The notes: generated by a model not told the origin, from the sequence alone. Positions 8,753-18,161 are shown, counted from the first letter of the stretch. The stretch is 64,000 nt of DNA from Shewanella litorisediminis (GCF_016834455.1 NZ_CP069213.1:1612501-1676500); one strand, 5' to 3'. Made by a program: numbers and translations.

Positions 8753-9910
8753 ATGAATCGGTTGCTGCATCGCCTGGCAGACGCCAGAGTGAAAGCCGAG
8801 TCAGCAGGGCTTTGGCGTCGCCGCCAGTGCCACAGCCCGGCCCTGATGGATTTTTCCGCCAACGATTATCTGGGACTCGCGCGGGATGAACGTATGGCAG
8901 CGGCGCTGGCGGAGGGGGCCCGTCGTTATGGCGTTGGCAGCGGTGCATCGCCACTGGTGAGTGGTTATTCCGAGGCTCATGCATCGCTGGAGACGGCGCT
9001 TTGCGAAGCAACGGGCCATGAAGCAGCGCTGCTCTTTTGCTCGGGCTTTGCCGCGAACCTTGCCCTTTGTCATGCCCTGTTTGACCGTACTGATACTCTG
9101 GTGGCCGATAAACTCATTCATGCCTCCATGATTGATGGCATTCTTGGCAGTGGTGCCAGCCTCAAGCGTTATCCCCATTGTGACCTCAGCGGTGCGGCGC
9201 GCCTGATAGCGAAGTTCCCGGGCACGGCGCTCCTCACCGAGAGTATTTTCAGCATGGATGGCGACCTGGCGCCGCTTGCTGAGCTTTCAAATCTGTGTGA
9301 GTCCCATAACAGCTTGTTTATTGTTGACGATGCCCATGGATTTGGCGTTATCGGCGAGCAAGGCATGGGGGCCAGCCGGTTGGATGGGGTGAATATTTCC
9401 TTGCAGTTGGTGACCTTTGGCAAGGCACTGGGCTGCCAGGGGGCGGCACTGCTTGGCAGTCAGGCGCTTATTGAGAGTCTGGTGGCAAGCGCCAGACATT
9501 ATATTTATTCCACGGCCTTATCCCCTGCGCAGGCTTATGCGGCGCGCTTCTCGCTCTCACTGGTGCAGCAGGGCGAACAAAACGCAAAGCTGGCCGCCAA
9601 TATCCGTCACTTCCTGAATAGCGCCAAAGAAGTCGGCCTTGCTTTACTGCCTTCTCAAAGCCCAATTCAGCTCCTGCCTGTACCTGACGTGCAAGCCTGT
9701 TTGATGGCCGCTGATGCCCTGAAAAACCGAGGTTTTTTGGTGGGAGCAATTCGTCCCCCTACAGTACCGGCGCCAAGGCTCAGAATAACCCTGAGTGCAG
9801 CCCAGAGTATGCACAGCATAGAGGCGTTGGTAAACGCTCTGGCGGACATTGAAAACGGCTTTGACGTGGCCTTTGAAGAAGGCTCCGTCAAAGGCAGTGA
9901 CACGCCATGA
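8753..9910 (+). CDS. bioF: 8-amino-7-oxononanoate synthase
   Basis: A 385-residue alpha-oxoamine synthase, PLP dependent, condensing pimeloyl-ACP with alanine. Seen: DFSANDYLGLA near the N terminus, GSGASPLVSG, the DDAHGFGVIG aspartate that contacts PLP, and the Schiff-base lysine in VTFGKALGCQGAAL. I start at ATG 8753, 16 bases after the bioB stop; the frame is open further upstream but only inside bioB. The stop overlaps bioC by four bases (ATGA). Confidence 0.96.
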   Translation: MNRLLHRLADARVKAESAGLWRRRQCHSPALMDFSANDYLGLARDERMAAALAEGARRYGVGSGASPLVSGYSEAHASLETALCEATGHEAALLFCSGFAANLALCHALFDRTDTLVADKLIHASMIDGILGSGASLKRYPHCDLSGAARLIAKFPGTALLTESIFSMDGDLAPLAELSNLCESHNSLFIVDDAHGFGVIGEQGMGASRLDGVNISLQLVTFGKALGCQGAALLGSQALIESLVASARHYIYSTALSPAQAYAARFSLSLVQQGEQNAKLAANIRHFLNSAKEVGLALLPSQSPIQLLPVPDVQACLMAADALKNRGFLVGAIRPPTVPAPRLRITLSAAQSMHSIEALVNALADIENGFDVAFEEGSVKGSDTP

Positions 9911-10653
9911 TGACCTTATCGGATGTGGCCGGGCACTTTTCCCGCGCCCATGACTATGACTGCCATAACCAGCTGCAGCGACTGACGGCAGAAAAGCTGC
10001 TTGCCAGGGCAACGCTTCAGGGGCATTTACTGGATATTGGCGCAGGCCCCGGTACAGATTTTTCGCTGTTTCCCGTCAAGCGGGTGACCACGGTGGATAT
10101 TGCGTTTGCCATGTGTCAGCGGCTAAGAAGTCTTTATCCATCCTACGGGGCCGTTTGCGCCGATGCTGCCACGTTGCCGTTTTCCAGTGGCTGCTTCGAC
10201 AGTCTCTATTCCAATCTGGCGCTGCAGTGGTGTCCTGATTTTGCCGGGGCGGTTGATGAAGCTGCGCGGGTACTTAAGCCCGGAGGCCGCGGCCACTTTG
10301 CCATGGTGTGCGACGGCGCCTTGCCAGAGCTTGAAGCGTTGGGGTTTTGTGTGAATCACTTTGCGCCAGCGTCCCAAATGGTGGCGGCCTTCAGCGAACA
10401 TGACTGGTGCGAGTTATCCATCGAGGTGGCGACAGAAACACTCCATTTTGATGATTTGCGGACACTGCTCTATTCCATTAAAGGGGTAGGTGCCAGCGCC
10501 CGCCATGGCGCGGGGCAGGCAAAGGTCCTTCGTGGTCGCGCTGACTGGCTGGCGCGGGTGGATAACGCCGAACGCATGAGAACGCCTAAGGGCTTGCCGC
10601 TGAGCTATGAGATTTTGTATGTCAGTGCGCTAAAGCGAGGAGCAACCACATGA
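9907..10653 (+). CDS. bioC: Malonyl-ACP O-methyltransferase
   Basis: A 248-residue SAM-dependent methyltransferase that caps malonyl-ACP so that it can prime pimelate synthesis. The SAM-binding motif is LDIGAGPGTD (about residue 42-51) and the post-motif NLALQWCPD is typical of BioC. ATG overlaps the bioF stop by four bases; a second ATG follows immediately and could also serve. It overlaps bioD by four bases. Confidence 0.93.
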   Translation: MMTLSDVAGHFSRAHDYDCHNQLQRLTAEKLLARATLQGHLLDIGAGPGTDFSLFPVKRVTTVDIAFAMCQRLRSLYPSYGAVCADAATLPFSSGCFDSLYSNLALQWCPDFAGAVDEAARVLKPGGRGHFAMVCDGALPELEALGFCVNHFAPASQMVAAFSEHDWCELSIEVATETLHFDDLRTLLYSIKGVGASARHGAGQAKVLRGRADWLARVDNAERMRTPKGLPLSYEILYVSALKRGATT

Positions 10654-11330
10654 TGTATTTTGTGACAGGTACCGACACGGACTGCGGTAAATCCTTTATC
10701 TCGGCCGCCTTGCTGTCTGCAGTGACCAATCAGAGGCCTGCTGCATGTACGCTTGGCATTAAACCTGTAGCGTCGGGCTGCCGGGTTACCGAATCTGGCC
10801 TCAGAAACCCGGACGCTGAGCTGTTAATGGCCCACAGCAGCGACAAACTGGACTATCACAGTGTCAACCCCATCGCCTTTGAGCCCGCTATCGCGCCGCA
10901 TATTGCTGCCGCGAATGTGGGGGTGGATTTAAGCCCTGAGGCCATCATGGCCAAACTCGATTTGGCCCGCATGAAAGCCGCCGACTTCTGTTTGATTGAA
11001 GGCGCCGGTGGCTGGCGCCTGCCCCTTGGTAATGGGCGGTTTATGCCGGAGATGGTGCAGGCACTCGAGTTGCCGGTTGTCCTGGTAGTGGGAATGAAGC
11101 TTGGCTGCCTGAACCACGCCATGCTGACCCAGGAAGCCATTAAGGCCGACGGTCTGCGTATTGCCGGCTGGGTTGCCAATCGGATTGATCCTGAAATGGC
11201 CTGCTATGAAGAGAATCTGGCGACGCTGATGTCTGTGATGGATGCGCCGTTTCTTGGCGCCGTGCCTTATATGTCCTCGGCCAGACCTGCCGATGCGGCT
11301 GGGTTTATCAAGCTTAGCCCTCTCTTTTGA
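10650..11330 (+). CDS. bioD: Dethiobiotin synthetase
   Basis: A 226-residue ATP-dependent carboxylase that closes the ureido ring of dethiobiotin. The P-loop is GTDTDCGKS at residues 7-15 and the second conserved segment EGAGGWRLP is present, slightly different from the usual EGAGG(W/L)xxP form. Last gene of bioBFCD; a tandem repeat and then a terminator follow. Confidence 0.96.
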   Translation: MMYFVTGTDTDCGKSFISAALLSAVTNQRPAACTLGIKPVASGCRVTESGLRNPDAELLMAHSSDKLDYHSVNPIAFEPAIAPHIAAANVGVDLSPEAIMAKLDLARMKAADFCLIEGAGGWRLPLGNGRFMPEMVQALELPVVLVVGMKLGCLNHAMLTQEAIKADGLRIAGWVANRIDPEMACYEENLATLMSVMDAPFLGAVPYMSSARPADAAGFIKLSPLF

Positions 11331-11334
11331 GCTT

Positions 11335-11406
11335 TGAGCGCAAATATGAGCGTAGCTATGAGCGCAACAATGAGTGCAACAATGAGCACAACAATGAGCG
11401 CAAAAC
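11335..11406. repeat. 12-bp tandem repeat, six copies
   Basis: Units begin exactly every 12 bases at 11335, 11347, 11359, 11371, 11383 and 11395, each starting TGAGCG or a one- or two-base variant and usually continuing CAACAA. Because the unit length is a multiple of three it also reads as a 28-codon frame from ATG 11346 with MSAT-type tetrapeptides, ending at TAA 11432; I regard that frame as a by-product of the repeat. Confidence 0.9.
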
Positions 11407-11467
11407 CGACTGAAAATAAGTGTCGGCTTTAACCAGCCAGGTTGCAGCAAATTGGTTTGAGTGAAAT

Positions 11468-11496
11468 AAAAAGGTCGCCTGATGGCGACCTTTTTA
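11468..11496. terminator. Bidirectional terminator between bioD and pepE
   Basis: An AAAAAGGTCGCC / GGCGACCTTTTT inverted repeat with a TGAT loop. Confidence 0.93.
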
Positions 11497-11508
11497 TGTG
11501 TGATGCGA

Positions 11509-12216
11509 TTACAACAGTTCGCTGAGATCGGCCCCGGCAGCGATGGGGGATTTTTGCACGCTGCCTTTAAAGAAGTAGGCTTCCTTATCGCCCAATAAGG
11601 TCAGCTTGTCGCCATGGCGATAGAGGGCGCTGCCTTCCTGAATGCCCACCACAGGTGTCAGCGGGTCGACCATGGTGAATTCCAGCAGACGCTGGGCACG
11701 GGTCTCTCCGTTATGGCCGGGAGCCTGATAGTCGGTGTAATGGGGATTAAGCTGAAACGGCAACAAACCCAGTGCCGTGAAAGAGGGCGGCTCTATGATA
11801 GGCATGTCGTTGGTGGTGCGGATGGATAAGCCGGCGATGTTGGAGCCCGCGGACCAGCCCACATAGGGCTTACCGGCTTCAACCTGCTCACGAATGACAA
11901 ACAACAAGTCGTAGCGGTAAAGCTCGTGCAACAAATGGAAGGTATTGCCACCGCCCACAAAAATGCCATCGGCATCGCGGATTGCCTGACGGGGATCGGC
12001 GTGTTCATGGATACCACTGATGTTGATATTAAGGCTACGCAGGCCCTCGCGAACCTTTTCAAGGTACACATCATAGCCCATGCTGATGCCCGCATAGGGG
12101 ATAAACACCCAATTGCGCGCTTCCTGCGTCAGGGGGGCGATAAAAGGCAAGGTGTGTTCAAGATAGGCGGTATCGCCAACGCGGGAAGCGCTGAGCAGCA
12201 GGGCGCTGATGGTCAT
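11509..12216 (-). CDS. pepE: Peptidase E (aspartyl dipeptidase)
   Basis: A 235-residue cytoplasmic serine dipeptidase of family S51 that hydrolyses Asp-X dipeptides. The nucleophile serine sits in GWSAGSN, preceded by [11 protein letters not shown], and the histidine of the catalytic set is in LNPHYTDYQ. Length matches the family (about 230). It converges on the bio operon. Confidence 0.94.
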   Translation of the reverse strand: MTISALLLSASRVGDTAYLEHTLPFIAPLTQEARNWVFIPYAGISMGYDVYLEKVREGLRSLNINISGIHEHADPRQAIRDADGIFVGGGNTFHLLHELYRYDLLFVIREQVEAGKPYVGWSAGSNIAGLSIRTTNDMPIIEPPSFTALGLLPFQLNPHYTDYQAPGHNGETRAQRLLEFTMVDPLTPVVGIQEGSALYRHGDKLTLLGDKEAYFFKGSVQKSPIAAGADLSELL

Positions 12217-12527
12217 GGGATTTCCTGATCCTTTGAGGTCGTTATTGATTTTATGGCTTCTGTTTAATTGAGGCTTTTCGAGCCTGAGGTAGCTAATGTT
12301 AACAAAGATTCATGGTGATAAACATCTAAATGGCAAGCCATTGTCAGAGGGGCTCCAGTGCACTGTTAATCTTAAGATTTGCTTAAGAAATCCCACATAG
12401 ACTGCCGCCATATGTTCCGACAGGGGATTTGGACTTTTTCACCAGTGTACCCTTGAAAATCGAATATTAAGACATATTATGTCCCTTGTGAGTGTGAATG
12501 GGCGATTTGCCCGATAAAGGAGCTGAA
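12217..12527. other. Divergent promoter region, pepE/htpX, no gene seen
   Basis: This 311-base gap separates divergent genes and holds no supported ORF or RNA. It is more A/T-rich than its neighbours. The only element I can argue for is the heat-shock-like promoter near 12450-12478. Confidence 0.5.
12450..12478 (+). promoter_or_regulatory. Possible sigma-32 promoter of htpX
   Basis: CCCTTGAAA (12450-12458) is an exact heat-shock -35 element. About 12 bases later GACATATT partly resembles the -10 consensus CCCCATNT. The spacing is a little short and the -10 is weak, but htpX is a heat-shock and envelope-stress gene in E. coli, which fits. Confidence 0.45.
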
Positions 12528-13388
12528 ATGAAACGTGTATTTCTTTTCCTGTTGACCAACCTGGCGGTGCTGCTGGTTGCGTCGATAGTGATGTCTATTC
12601 TGGGCGTTGATACTCGCTCCATGAGTGGGCTCTTGGTATTTGCTGCAATCTTTGGTTTTGGTGGCGCCTTTTTCTCGCTGGCCATTTCCAAGTGGATGGC
12701 AAAAAAATCCATGGGTTGTGAAGTGATCACAACGCCCCGTGATGCCACCGAAAAATGGCTTATCGATACGGTTGCCCGCCAGGCGCAGCAAGCCGGCATC
12801 AAGATGCCAGAAGTGGCTATCTACAATTCTCCAGAAATGAATGCCTTTGCCACAGGCCCAAGCAAAAACAACTCACTGGTTGCCGTGAGCACCGGCCTGC
12901 TTTACGGCATGACACAGGATGAGGTGGAAGGGGTGCTTGCCCACGAGGTGAGCCACGTGGCCAATGGTGACATGGTAACCCTGACCCTTATTCAGGGCGT
13001 GGTGAACACCTTTGTTATCTTCGCCGCCCGCGTTGTTGCAGGTATTATCAATAACTTCTTCTCCAGTGATGAAGAGGGTGAAGGTCTGGGTACTTTTGCC
13101 TACATCGCAGTGGTGTTCGTGCTGGAAATGCTGTTTGGTATTTTGGCGTCTATCGTGGTTGCTTACTTCTCGCGTATCCGTGAGTACCGCGCCGATGAAG
13201 GCGGTGCCAAATTGGCGGGACGTCACAAGATGGTTGCTGCACTTGAGCGTCTGCGTTCCGGTCCTGAGACAGGTGCCATGCCAGCCCAGATGGCGGCGTT
13301 TGGTATCAACGGCAAGCGTTCAATCGGCGAATTGCTGATGAGCCATCCGCCGCTGGAAAAACGCATTGAAGCACTGAAAGCTCAGTAA
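12528..13388 (+). CDS. htpX: Membrane metalloprotease HtpX
   Basis: A 286-residue inner-membrane zinc protease of family M48 that cleaves damaged membrane proteins alongside FtsH. Two hydrophobic segments at the N terminus (residues 4-25 and 33-55) and two after the active site; the zinc motif is [12 protein letters not shown] and the third ligand glutamate lies in [14 protein letters not shown]. Start chosen at ATG 12528, after AAAGGAG. The frame extends ten codons upstream but without a better start. Confidence 0.96.
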   Translation: MKRVFLFLLTNLAVLLVASIVMSILGVDTRSMSGLLVFAAIFGFGGAFFSLAISKWMAKKSMGCEVITTPRDATEKWLIDTVARQAQQAGIKMPEVAIYNSPEMNAFATGPSKNNSLVAVSTGLLYGMTQDEVEGVLAHEVSHVANGDMVTLTLIQGVVNTFVIFAARVVAGIINNFFSSDEEGEGLGTFAYIAVVFVLEMLFGILASIVVAYFSRIREYRADEGGAKLAGRHKMVAALERLRSGPETGAMPAQMAAFGINGKRSIGELLMSHPPLEKRIEALKAQ

Positions 13389-13390
13389 TT

Positions 13391-13418
13391 AAAAAAGAGG
13401 TCTTCGGACCTCTTTTTT
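13391..13418 (+). terminator. Terminator of htpX
   Basis: AAAAAAGAGGTC, a TTCG loop, then GACCTCTTTTTT, three bases after the stop. Confidence 0.94.
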
Positions 13419-13701
13419 ATTATCAGTGGTAGGTCGCATTTGACGAAAACGCTTTTTACGTTATGTTAGTAAAGCGGGATAGCATGTTGTTATGGTGTAA
13501 AAATCCATTTCTCGCAGTCAGTTACATGATTCAGCGCACATTTTGTCGCTCCCTGAGTTGTTACACTGAACCAAAGTGAAATCTGGGCCGTGCTGGCCGA
13601 GACATCAAAATTGAGAACGTCGTGCTAAGACCTGGACGGCTCGATGGAAGTCGATTTAAACAAGAACTTCCACAACGCTGTCCCTAATGGAGGATACCAT
13701 T
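13419..13701. other. Upstream region of cctA, no gene seen
   Basis: About 280 bases without a supported ORF. It must carry the cctA promoter. I see no convincing FNR or CRP palindrome. Confidence 0.4.
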
Positions 13702-14052
13702 GTGAGTAAAACACTCTTGAGCGCCATTTTCGGTGCCGCCTTTGCAGCCCTGGCCCTGACTCCCGCAGCATTCGCCGGTGATCAGACTCTGGCTGAGTTC
13801 CACGTTGAAAACGGTGGTTGTGATTCTTGCCACAAGGACGAGTCTCCTTCGGCTGACGGCGCCTATGAATTCGAACAATGCCAAAGCTGCCACGGCACAC
13901 TGGCGGAAATGGACGATGTACACAAGCCACACGATGGCAATCTGGTATGTGCTGACTGTCACGCACCACACGACAACAACGTGGGCCAGAAGCCTACCTG
14001 TGAATCCTGCCATGATGATGGCCGTACCGCAGACAGCGTACTGAAAAAGTAA
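13702..14052 (+). CDS. cctA: Small tetraheme cytochrome c (STC/CctA)
   Basis: A 116-residue periplasmic electron carrier that in Shewanella shuttles electrons from CymA to terminal reductases during anaerobic respiration. It has a signal peptide ending near TPAAFA and four CXXCH haem motifs: CDSCH, CQSCH, CADCH and CESCH. The sequence matches the known Shewanella STC closely in length and in the [17 protein letters not shown]-terminal part. I start at GTG 13702 (MSKTLLS), eight bases after TGGAGG; an in-frame ATG at 13687 overlaps that ribosome binding site and is unlikely. Confidence 0.95.
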   Translation: MSKTLLSAIFGAAFAALALTPAAFAGDQTLAEFHVENGGCDSCHKDESPSADGAYEFEQCQSCHGTLAEMDDVHKPHDGNLVCADCHAPHDNNVGQKPTCESCHDDGRTADSVLKK

Positions 14053-14064
14053 GCTCGTTGATGT

Positions 14065-14093
14065 AAAAAAGCCGGCAATTGCCGGCTTTTTTT
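14065..14093 (+). terminator. Terminator of cctA
   Basis: Six A, the palindrome GCCGGCAATTGCCGGC, then seven T. Confidence 0.94.
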
Positions 14094-14156
14094 GTGCTTG
14101 GCGATATGTGCAGCTTAGGGTAGTTTTACAGCAAGGGCTATTTCAAGGACGTTCCC

Positions 14157-15323
14157 ATGGTGCATAAAGGATTATTCGTAGTGCTGTTGACGCTGATTGT
14201 CATGTTAAGCGGTTGCAGTCAGACAAGGCATATGAACAGTGTCGACGCTACCCCAATCCCAATCAATAAGTCACTTTATCCCGAGGAATTCGCTGCCAAC
14301 GTCAGCAGCTATGCGAGCCTGTTTACTCTGTCGCCAGCCCAATACGATGATATCGAAAGGTTTATCCAAAGGCCTGATATTGCACCATTAGCTCCTTTTC
14401 TTCAGGTGCAGCGTTATTTAGTTGATACCTTGACGGACTTTCACTACGAAGGCCAAAGTCTGAATGCTGCAGACGCCTTGATGCTCAACAGTGGCAATTG
14501 TATGAGTATGGCAGCGGTCAGCTATGCCGTATCCAAAGCATTAAAGGTACCGATACAGTTTCAGATGGTGCAAAGCGAGCCTGTGCTGCTGGATGTAACC
14601 AATAACACGATGATCATTTCCGATCATGTTCGAACGCTGCTATATAACGCCCCCGAAGATGCTGAGTTTCTGAGTCCTTACTGGGGAGGTCATCAGTTTG
14701 TCACGATTGACTACTTTCCCAGTGCAACCAGTCTTGCCGGTAGATTGGTAGACGCCGCCACTTTTGTTGCCATGTTCTACCGAAATTTAGCCTCAGATGC
14801 TCTCGTTGAGGGACGTTTGGAAGACGCATATTGGCTCGTCCGTGAAGGGGTTAAGTGGGCGCCTGAGTATGTGCCTCTTCTCAATGTGGCTGCAATAGTC
14901 CATAGACGCAGTGGAGACTGGCGTTCTGCTGAAGCGCTTTATCAGCATGCATTGGAGATTGAACCCGATAATTTGGCAGTGCTGGATAATTATCGCGCGC
15001 TGGCTCAGTTAGAGGGGAATACAGGTTTGGCAGATACGTTGAAGAAGCGTATTGCACAGGTTGAAGATTATCGGGGCTTTGACTTTTATGTACTCGGTCA
15101 TGAAGCTCTTCAGCAAGGCAACTACAACGAAGCGGAAATGTATTTTTCCAAACTTTTGAAAAACGCGCCTTATTTTCACCCGGGATGGTTCGAACTCGCT
15201 AAAGCACAAGCGGTTCAGGGGAAGTTTGATATGGCAAAACAAGCCCTTGAGCAAGCACTGGCACTGTCATCCCGCAGCGAAGACTCACGCCGGTATCAGG
15301 CTAAACTCTCGTCATTTAAATAG
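14157..15323 (+). CDS. Lipoprotein with transglutaminase-like and TPR domains
   Basis: A 388-residue predicted outer- or inner-membrane lipoprotein: the lipobox is VMLSGC at about residues 15-20. Residues 75-190 resemble the transglutaminase-like fold found in SirB1-type proteins, with a candidate cysteine in NSGNCMSMA and histidine in GGHQFVTIDYFP. From about residue 225 there are TPR units (EALYQHALEIEPDNLAVLDNY and YNEAEMYFSKLLKNAPYFHPGW). No function is known to me; the combination suggests a scaffold or processing role in the envelope. It stands alone, with AAGGACG before the ATG. Confidence 0.75.
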   Translation: MVHKGLFVVLLTLIVMLSGCSQTRHMNSVDATPIPINKSLYPEEFAANVSSYASLFTLSPAQYDDIERFIQRPDIAPLAPFLQVQRYLVDTLTDFHYEGQSLNAADALMLNSGNCMSMAAVSYAVSKALKVPIQFQMVQSEPVLLDVTNNTMIISDHVRTLLYNAPEDAEFLSPYWGGHQFVTIDYFPSATSLAGRLVDAATFVAMFYRNLASDALVEGRLEDAYWLVREGVKWAPEYVPLLNVAAIVHRRSGDWRSAEALYQHALEIEPDNLAVLDNYRALAQLEGNTGLADTLKKRIAQVEDYRGFDFYVLGHEALQQGNYNEAEMYFSKLLKNAPYFHPGWFELAKAQAVQGKFDMAKQALEQALALSSRSEDSRRYQAKLSSFK

Positions 15324-15685
15324 TCCACTGGCGGCATGTATACAAAGGCGTTGTCGGATAGATGGGTAAAGAATGCAATTTCATTGTGTATTGCAAGGTG
15401 CTTCCAGTCATAGTGCCTGACTCACCCCTCGGCTCGCGGGGGCGTCGAACCATGAGCGCACGCATTATGGAAAGCTGCTTCAGTTAATACTAATATTATT
15501 GGGATTTAAGATGATTGCTTGGGTCAGATCCTTGGCTGGAGCACTGGGATGCAAGCAGAATAATTGACGGTATGTTACTAAATAAGGGGTAGATACTGCC
15601 GTTTAATTGGTGTAACTTGTCTTTGTTCTGCTTGGAGATTAGCGCAGAGCAGGTTTACCCAGAATTAACACGGAGGTTGAGCGTT
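15324..15685. other. Intergenic region upstream of LuxR-type gene, no gene seen
   Basis: In these 362 bases I find no supported ORF, tRNA or terminator. An inverted repeat TGCAAT-N10-ATTGCA lies at 15374-15395 and may be a protein-binding site. A frame that stays open upstream of the next gene is better explained by chance, because a strong ribosome binding site marks the later start. Confidence 0.4.
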
Positions 15686-16318
15686 ATGTTCAAGATAATA
15701 CATTGGATGGTGGTATCTCGTTCACACTTGTTGGGTGATTTACTGGATTGCCGCTGGCCGCAGGAGTTTTTGGTCAAGCTGACCAAGGCGGCTCCTGAAG
15801 AGATGTGCAACAAGTTGCACCTCAGTCAGATCTCACTGGTTGTGATTGATCTGGCATCGGTCGATCTGCAAAAGGCCTATCAGCTGCAGAAGCATATCGA
15901 AAGGGAATATTCGTCCATTAAGGTGGTATTTCTCCACTTTCCCCGTCAAACCGATGCGCGTTTCCTCGTTAATCAATCCGTCACCGCGGGCGTGTTTTTC
16001 TTTGACGCCAGCCTTGCCGAGATAGGTGAAGGCCTTGGCGAAGTCCTGAAAGGTCGCAGCCATATCCCGGCACAGTTACTGCGAAGCAGCAATGGTGATG
16101 ACTACGAGGAAGACAGTGAGAAACTGACCATCCGTGAGCGTGAAGTGCTGCAGGCACTCTTGTCGGGCAGCACCAACCTCGACATCGCCAACCGGCTGTT
16201 CGTCAGTGAAAGCACCATCAAGACTCACCTTTACCGTGCTTTTCGCAAGATTGGGGTCTCCAGTCGTGGCCAGGCCATTGCCTGGGCTCAAACCCATTTG
16301 CACGAAGTGCATGTTTGA
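15686..16318 (+). CDS. LuxR/CsgD-type transcriptional regulator
   Basis: A 210-residue DNA-binding protein. The C-terminal LuxR helix-turn-helix (residues about 148-208) is clear: LTIREREVLQALLSGSTNLDIANRLFVSES-type sequence ending TIKTHLYRAFRKIGV. The N-terminal part (residues 1-130) resembles the degenerate receiver domain of CsgD/VpsT regulators of biofilm matrix genes. The c-di-GMP-binding W[FLM][TS]R motif of VpsT is not evident; the matching place reads RFLVNQ. I start at ATG 15686, nine bases after CGGAGG. Target genes are unknown. Confidence 0.8.
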   Translation: MFKIIHWMVVSRSHLLGDLLDCRWPQEFLVKLTKAAPEEMCNKLHLSQISLVVIDLASVDLQKAYQLQKHIEREYSSIKVVFLHFPRQTDARFLVNQSVTAGVFFFDASLAEIGEGLGEVLKGRSHIPAQLLRSSNGDDYEEDSEKLTIREREVLQALLSGSTNLDIANRLFVSESTIKTHLYRAFRKIGVSSRGQAIAWAQTHLHEVHV

Positions 16319-16351
16319 TGGCATCAAGCTGAGTCAGCAATGCTGGTGAGT

Positions 16352-16384
16352 AATAAAAAAGGCGTCTGTGACGCCTTTTTTATT
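16352..16384. terminator. Bidirectional terminator, LuxR gene / M61 peptidase
   Basis: A GGCGTC / GACGCC stem with a TGT loop, with AATAAAAAA before and TTTTTTATT after. Confidence 0.93.
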
Positions 16385-16397
16385 GGATGAAACCCGG

Positions 16398-18161
16398 TTA
16401 CCCGAGCCAGGCCGTTATTGCCTTGGCATCTTCCAGATGCAGTGACACAGTATCCAGCGGTGCTGCCTGAAGCCTTAAGGTGGTAGTCATCAGCTCATCG
16501 CGGCGGAAAAAGTGCAGCGACAGCTCATCGCCTTCGTTGTAACTGTTGAGCACGCCTTCAAGATTGGCACTGGCCTGAAGCCCATCTATGGCTATCAATA
16601 AATCACCGGCCGACAAACCGGCAAGATGCGCACTGCCGGACTCTGCCACTGTCTGAATTCTCACCCCCAAGGTTTCGGCCTTGTATTTGGCGCCCAGAGA
16701 CAGGGTTAGTGCTGATGGATTGCCACCACCAGTGTCGTTTTGACCACTGGCGGCTCTTAGCTCCATGCGGACACCAAACCCGGCAAGCAGGGGCGCGAGA
16801 GGCAAGTCGTCTGTGTTATCCAGATAAGCGAAAATATCGCTCACATCACGGCCAAGAAGCTCTGCCACCAGGGCCTGATGGCTATCTTCGTCTGTCCCTT
16901 TGCCTGTCAGACCAAAACGCTCCCATAACAGGCGCATCAGGGAGTCCAGGCTCTCTTTACCTGCGGTTTCCTTTCGGATGACGAGGTCGAGGTAGAGTCC
17001 AAACAGCGCCCCCTTGGTGTAGTAACTCACGATGGCGTTTTGGGCATTCTCATCCTGCTTGTAAAACTTGGTCCAGGCATTAAAGCTTGATTCTCTGAGG
17101 CTTTGCTTGAAACGACCGACACCCCGGTATACCCGGGTCATGGTTTCACTGAGCATGTCCAAATAGGTTTCGGTATCGACTTTGCCTGCTTTGAATGTCA
17201 GCAGGTCGTCATAGTAGGACGTTAATCCTTCGTATGCCCACAGTTGCCGGGTGTAGCTCTCGCTCTCCAGGGCGTAGGGGATGAAAGATGCGGGTTTGAT
17301 GCGTTTAACGTTCCAGCTGTGGAAATACTCATGGCTGCACAGGGATAAGTAAGTGCGGTAGTCCTTATTTACCTTGGCGCTCATGGACAGTGGCAGATCT
17401 TTGCGTGAGCACACCAGCGCCGTGGAGCTTCGGTGTTCAAGCCCGCCGAACCCATTGTCCAGCACCATGGTCATAAACAGGTATTCATCGAAGGGGGCCG
17501 GAGCGCCAAACAGCTTGATTTGGGTCTCGCAGATAGCTTTTAAATCCTGGCACAGGCGGTCCATATCGCAGCGATGACGGCCGGTCAGCACTATGTGGTG
17601 TGGCACTCCGCAGGCTTCAAAACTCGCCAGGGTAAAGTCGCCCATTTCCACCGGGTGGTCGATAAGGGCGTCATAGTTTTCGGCTTCGAAGGCGCCAAAC
17701 TGCCAGGCATCCCCTCCACGCCTTGGCAGGGTCGTCGCCACTCGCCAATGGTTGAGAGCAACCTCGGTCGGGGCCTTAATCTCAACCCAGAGGGGGCTGT
17801 CGGTTTGGCCTTCCACAGCCAAAAACACGCTGGAGCCGTTGAAAAAGCCATGGGTCATATCCAGATGGGCACTGCGTACCGACAGGTCGAAAGCATATAC
17901 CTGATAGCAAAGCTTAAGTGGTTCAGTGGTACTGTTTTGCGCCTGCCAGCGCTGTTTGTCGAGCTGGGTCAGGGCAACGGGGTTACCGGATTGCGAGGCT
18001 TTGAGGCCAATCAGATTACGGGCAAAATCGCGCACCATATACGAGCCCGGGATCCAGGCCGGTAAAGAGAAAACTTGGTTAACACTTGGGTTTGGGATCT
18101 CCAGATTGACCTCAAACAGATGGGCCTTGGGATCACTTGGAACAATGCTGTAGCGGATCAT
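16398..18161 (-). CDS. M61-family aminopeptidase with PDZ domain
   Basis: A 587-residue zinc peptidase of the glycyl aminopeptidase family. The N-terminal beta domain (from MIRYSIVPSDPKAHLFEV) includes SLPAWIPGSYMVRDFARN, typical of M61. The zinc site is CSHEYFHSWNVKRI (HEXXH), with the distal glutamate in LWAYEGLTSYY. A PDZ domain occupies about residues 475-570 (GVRIQTVAESGSAHLAGLSAGD). No signal peptide is visible with the start at 18161, so it may be cytoplasmic. That start follows CAGGAACC; the frame remains open 32 codons further. Confidence 0.9.
   Translation of the reverse strand: MIRYSIVPSDPKAHLFEVNLEIPNPSVNQVFSLPAWIPGSYMVRDFARNLIGLKASQSGNPVALTQLDKQRWQAQNSTTEPLKLCYQVYAFDLSVRSAHLDMTHGFFNGSSVFLAVEGQTDSPLWVEIKAPTEVALNHWRVATTLPRRGGDAWQFGAFEAENYDALIDHPVEMGDFTLASFEACGVPHHIVLTGRHRCDMDRLCQDLKAICETQIKLFGAPAPFDEYLFMTMVLDNGFGGLEHRSSTALVCSRKDLPLSMSAKVNKDYRTYLSLCSHEYFHSWNVKRIKPASFIPYALESESYTRQLWAYEGLTSYYDDLLTFKAGKVDTETYLDMLSETMTRVYRGVGRFKQSLRESSFNAWTKFYKQDENAQNAIVSYYTKGALFGLYLDLVIRKETAGKESLDSLMRLLWERFGLTGKGTDEDSHQALVAELLGRDVSDIFAYLDNTDDLPLAPLLAGFGVRMELRAASGQNDTGGGNPSALTLSLGAKYKAETLGVRIQTVAESGSAHLAGLSAGDLLIAIDGLQASANLEGVLNSYNEGDELSLHFFRRDELMTTTLRLQAAPLDTVSLHLEDAKAITAWLG

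Noticed and set aside
11335-11406. Possible CRISPR-like array after bioD
   Set aside because: Units are 12 bases and adjoin directly, with no spacers, no leader and no cas genes.
13389-13701. FNR or CRP site upstream of cctA
   Set aside because: Only half-sites could be found; none matches the palindromes well enough to report.
15418-15465. Possible tRNA remnant (GGTTCGA on the reverse strand near a GC-rich stem)
   Set aside because: No acceptor stem, anticodon arm or D-arm can be built around it.
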